This document shows positions 5,886-7,262 of a stretch of 7,262 nucleotides of DNA, one piece after another. The stretch spans positions 1-7,262 of the forward strand of contig WRDJ01000031.1 of assembly GCA_009783495.1 (NCBI GenBank). The letters run 5' to 3'. Source of the stretch: Clostridiales bacterium (GTDB lineage: Bacteria; Bacillota; Dehalobacteriia; UBA4068). Within the stretch, counting starts at the first letter, position 1. The number at the start of each line of letters is the position of its first letter. The translations under genes and the position numbers were made by a program. The notes under the pieces are model-generated. The model was not told the DNA's origin, did not search any database, and worked only from the letters and a program-made list of their open reading frames with translations.

Positions 5886-6131
5886 ATGAAGCTGGAAGTG
5901 CGGGGCGCGGAAAAACTGAGCCTGCGGGAAAAGCAGGTGGTCGTTTATAAGGAAATGGGCTTGCCGGCGGCGGAGATCGCGCGGCGGCTGAAAATGGCAC
6001 AGAGTACGGTGGCCACCCTATACTCGCGTGCGCGCGCCAAAGGATATGAGGCCGTAATCATCATTCCCGGGGAAGCGTTAGGTCTTTTTACGGAGGAGGA
6101 CGAGCATTTTGGCGAGGAAGAAAACGACTGA
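5886..6131 (+). CDS. Small sigma-70 region 4-like / LuxR-like helix-turn-helix protein
   Basis: This is an 81-residue putative DNA-binding protein. Residues 11-50 form a sigma-region-4-type HTH: LSLREKQVVVYKEMGLPAAEIARRLKMAQSTV in two helices, with a recognition helix about 38-50 (AQSTVATLYSRARA). A short hydrophobic strand (VIIIP, 57-61) precedes an acidic tail (EEDEHFGEEEND, 70-81). It has no other sigma domain, so it is a regulator or anti-/co-factor type protein rather than a full sigma factor; Tfx-like and YlxM-like small HTH proteins are the nearest comparison. The ATG at 5886 has a weak GGGG (5877-5880). Its final codons overlap divIC by 23 bases and its acidic tail codons supply the divIC ribosome binding site, so the two are translationally coupled. 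The exact family and targets are unknown. Confidence 0.85.
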   Translation: MKLEVRGAEKLSLREKQVVVYKEMGLPAAEIARRLKMAQSTVATLYSRARAKGYEAVIIIPGEALGLFTEEDEHFGEEEND

Positions 6132-6432
6132 GCAAGGCAAAGGTAAAACGGTTAAAGTGTTCAGGTGGGGGAGGCTGCTTTTTATCTGTCTGCTGATTTT
6201 TGCGGCGGTGCAATTCGCGCAGCAAAATGCGCGCCTCCGTGATTCTTCCGCCGAACTGGATCGCTCTGCCCGGCGCGTGGAGAAGGCGCAGCAAAAAAGC
6301 TCCGAGTTGGATGAAATGGAGGCCAAGCTGTATAGCAATTCATATATCGAGAAGCTGGCCAGGGCTTTTGGCATGATCAAGCCGTGGGAGACGCCGATTT
6401 TCCCCATGGTTGAAGAGAAAGATGCGCCGTAA
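6109..6432 (+). CDS. divIC: Cell-division protein DivIC / FtsB-like septum formation initiator
   Basis: DivIC is a bitopic membrane protein that joins FtsL and DivIB in the divisome and helps recruit septal peptidoglycan synthesis. The 107 residues show a basic cytoplasmic N-terminus (1-19), one membrane helix (about 20-36, WGRLLFICLLIFAAVQF), a coiled coil (37-70, rich in E, R, K, A and Q) and the family end YIEKLARAFGMIKPWETPIF (79-98). The start is a TTG at 6109 with GGAGGAGG (6092-6099) nine bases upstream. The next in-frame methionine is inside the coiled coil, so TTG is the only sensible start. It overlaps the upstream HTH gene by 23 bases. The divIC-yabR-Ppx/GppA order that follows is usual for clostridia. 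Confidence 0.93.
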   Translation: MARKKTTEQGKGKTVKVFRWGRLLFICLLIFAAVQFAQQNARLRDSSAELDRSARRVEKAQQKSSELDEMEAKLYSNSYIEKLARAFGMIKPWETPIFPMVEEKDAP

Positions 6433-6487
6433 ACGGAGGGCCGGCCCGTCCCGGAGGGCGACTTGCATTAGTTCGCAAAAAAGATCA

Positions 6488-6517
6488 TTGACATATTAAG
6501 AAGGATGATAATATAAT
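6488..6517 (+). promoter_or_regulatory. Consensus sigma-A promoter for yabR
   Basis: A perfect TTGACA (6488-6493) and a perfect TATAAT (6512-6517) are 18 bases apart. Transcription would begin near 6524, about 30 bases before the yabR ATG. This gives the S1 protein gene a strong promoter of its own, separate from divIC. Confidence 0.85.
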
Positions 6518-6554
6518 GGCTATATATGAATAAAGGTGGAGGAAGATCTTCTTT

Positions 6555-6914
6555 ATGACAATTACCGTTGGCAGCATCGTTGACGGGGTGGTTACCGGCA
6601 TAACCAAGTTTGGAGCTTTTGTTGAGATAGAAGGCGGCGTCACCGGACTGGTGCATATTTCCGAGGTGGCCAACGCCTATGTCAAGGAGGTTTCCGATTG
6701 CCTTCAGGTGCAGGACATCGTTCGCGTCAAGGTGATCAATATTGGTGAGAACGGCAAGGTCGGCCTTTCCGTCAAGCAGGCGGCAGAGAAGCCTTTGCCC
6801 TCTCAACCCAGGGACGGGTTAGGCTTTGAGGATAAGCTTGCCAAATTCATGAAGGAAAGCAATGAAAAGCTGGTGACCCTGAAGCGTCATCAGGAAGGCA
6901 AGAAAGGCAGATAA
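6555..6914 (+). CDS. yabR: S1-domain RNA-binding protein YabR
   Basis: This is a 119-residue protein with one S1 RNA-binding domain at residues 4-74 (VGSIVDGVVTGITKFGAFVEI, then GVTGLVHISEVA and VKVINIGENGKVGLSVKQA) and a lysine-rich C-terminal tail (104-119). It is the homologue of B. subtilis YabR, a small ribosome-associated or RNA-binding regulator of the general-stress-protein-13 group; position between divIC and a Ppx/GppA gene supports this. The ATG at 6555 has GGAGG (6538-6542) 12 bases upstream, rather far. A 10-base palindrome (GAAGATCTTC, 6542-6551) fills that gap. It has its own consensus promoter and a terminator directly after the stop, so it is a single-gene unit. Confidence 0.93.
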   Translation: MTITVGSIVDGVVTGITKFGAFVEIEGGVTGLVHISEVANAYVKEVSDCLQVQDIVRVKVINIGENGKVGLSVKQAAEKPLPSQPRDGLGFEDKLAKFMKESNEKLVTLKRHQEGKKGR

Positions 6915-6920
6915 AACCAT

Positions 6921-6955
6921 AAAGCACCCTTGCGCGGGGTGCTTTGATATTATAC
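6921..6955 (+). terminator. Rho-independent terminator after yabR
   Basis: AAAGCACCC (6921-6929) pairs with GGGTGCTTT (6937-6945) around a seven-base loop, a 9-bp stem beginning seven bases after the yabR stop. The T-run after the stem is short (TTTGATATTATA), so termination may be moderate. Confidence 0.75.
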
Positions 6956-7118
6956 GAGCCTGTTTAGTATCCCCGAATAGTGCGGATTCCGAACTATTTT
7001 TCCGCCAGACAAGAAAGAGCGACGAAGGTATAGCAAAAGCTATTTCAAGGAGCGATGACATAGTATTGGCGGAAAAAGGGCCGGAAGGCGTGCAATGAGC
7101 GGGATGCTAAACAGGCTC
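6956..7118. mobile_element. MITE-like 163-bp inverted-repeat element (non-coding)
   Basis: The outer 18-base inverted repeats (6956-6973 and 7101-7118, GAGCCTGTTTAGTATCCC and GGGATGCTAAACAGGCTC) match at 17 of 18 positions; the mismatch would be a G-U pair in RNA. Inside, TTTTTCCGCCA (6997-7007) and TGGCGGAAAAA (7067-7077) are perfect 11-base inverted repeats. Smaller matches (TTCCG/CGGAA, 6987-6991/7082-7086) and a central hairpin (ATAGC-AAAA-GCTAT, 7030-7043) continue the dyad. There is no credible ORF. Such a layout fits a miniature inverted-repeat element or a folded RNA. No target-site duplication is visible at the ends. It ends two bases before the purine-rich tract with the ribosome binding site of the next gene. 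Confidence 0.55.
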
Positions 7119-7133
7119 TGAGGGAGGGTTTTT

Positions 7134-7262
7134 ATGAAAGCAGCAATCGACATCGGTTCCAATACCGTGCAAATGCTGGCCGGTGAAATAAAAAACGGCG
7201 CGGTTGTGCCGTGCCTGCGCCATCTGGCCACCACCCGGCTGGGCGGCGAACCGGAGAGAGGA
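7134..7262 (+). CDS. Ppx/GppA family exopolyphosphatase / guanosine pentaphosphatase (N-terminal 43 residues; cut by window end)
   Basis: The first 43 residues read MKAAIDIGSNTVQMLAGE and continue through TTRLGG. The DIGSNT phosphate-binding loop at residues 6-11 is the signature of the ASKHA-fold phosphatases that hydrolyse polyphosphate or pppGpp, and TTRLGG matches the second conserved strand (usually TRLGEG). GGGAGGG (7122-7128) lies five bases before the ATG. Gene order after yabR agrees with clostridial genomes, where a Ppx/GppA gene often follows. Ppx-type and GppA-type activity cannot be told apart from this fragment. Confidence 0.9.
   Translation, partial: MKAAIDIGSNTVQMLAGEIKNGAVVPCLRHLATTRLGGEPERG

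Noticed and set aside
6438..6447. GGGCCGGCCC palindrome after divIC as a terminator
   Set aside because: It has no loop and no following T-run; a perfect self-complementary 10-mer in GC-rich DNA is not evidence of termination.
7040..7234. Minus-strand ORF over the start of the Ppx/GppA gene
   Set aside because: It runs through the palindromic element and is antisense to a clear DIGSNT motif.

Overview
The window comes from the chromosome of an endospore-forming Firmicute. It carries yabP and yabQ, which are known only from spore formers, beside a divIC/yabR/Ppx-GppA neighbourhood typical of Bacilli and Clostridia. Most genes look GC-rich, several start at GTG or TTG, and ribosome binding sites are of the GGAGG type. 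A GC-rich clostridial or Peptococcaceae-like genome, or a spore-forming Negativicute, fits best; the species cannot be named from the sequence.

Left part (1-2950). A possible C-terminal tail of an unidentified + strand gene ends near 103. An AT-rich, unrecognised gene follows on the minus strand (132-896). Next, also on the minus strand, is glmU (UDP-GlcNAc synthesis for peptidoglycan), and upstream of it a small cysteine-rich ORF (2458-2784) with a plausible sigma-A promoter. The minus-strand order of transcription is Cys-rich ORF, glmU, AT-rich gene.

Middle (2950-4910). ispE (MEP isoprenoid pathway) and a MobA-like nucleotidyltransferase lie 27 bases apart on the + strand and end at a very strong 18-bp terminator hairpin. 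A gene-free stretch of about 300 bases (4603-4905) follows and is full of inverted repeats.

Right part (4906-7262). yabP-yabQ (spore cortex/coat) run on the minus strand, divergent from a + strand pair: a small sigma-region-4-like HTH gene and an overlapping divIC. In Bacillus subtilis the order yabP-yabQ-divIC-yabR is collinear, so here yabPQ is inverted relative to divIC and an HTH gene sits at the junction. The divergent promoter region contains a sigma-A promoter whose elements overlap two inverted DnaA-box-like 9-mers, and on the other strand a candidate sigma-E promoter for yabP. yabR (S1 domain) follows with its own consensus promoter and terminator. A 163-bp inverted-repeat element (6956-7118) resembling a MITE comes next, and then the start of a Ppx/GppA phosphatase cut by the window end.

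The genes serve cell-envelope precursor supply (GlmU, IspE), division (DivIC), sporulation (YabP, YabQ) and RNA-related or phosphate-related regulation (YabR, Ppx/GppA). No complete undescribed system is evident. The most notable unexplained items are the DnaA-box-like promoter, the HTH gene fused into the divIC operon, and the 163-bp palindromic element.
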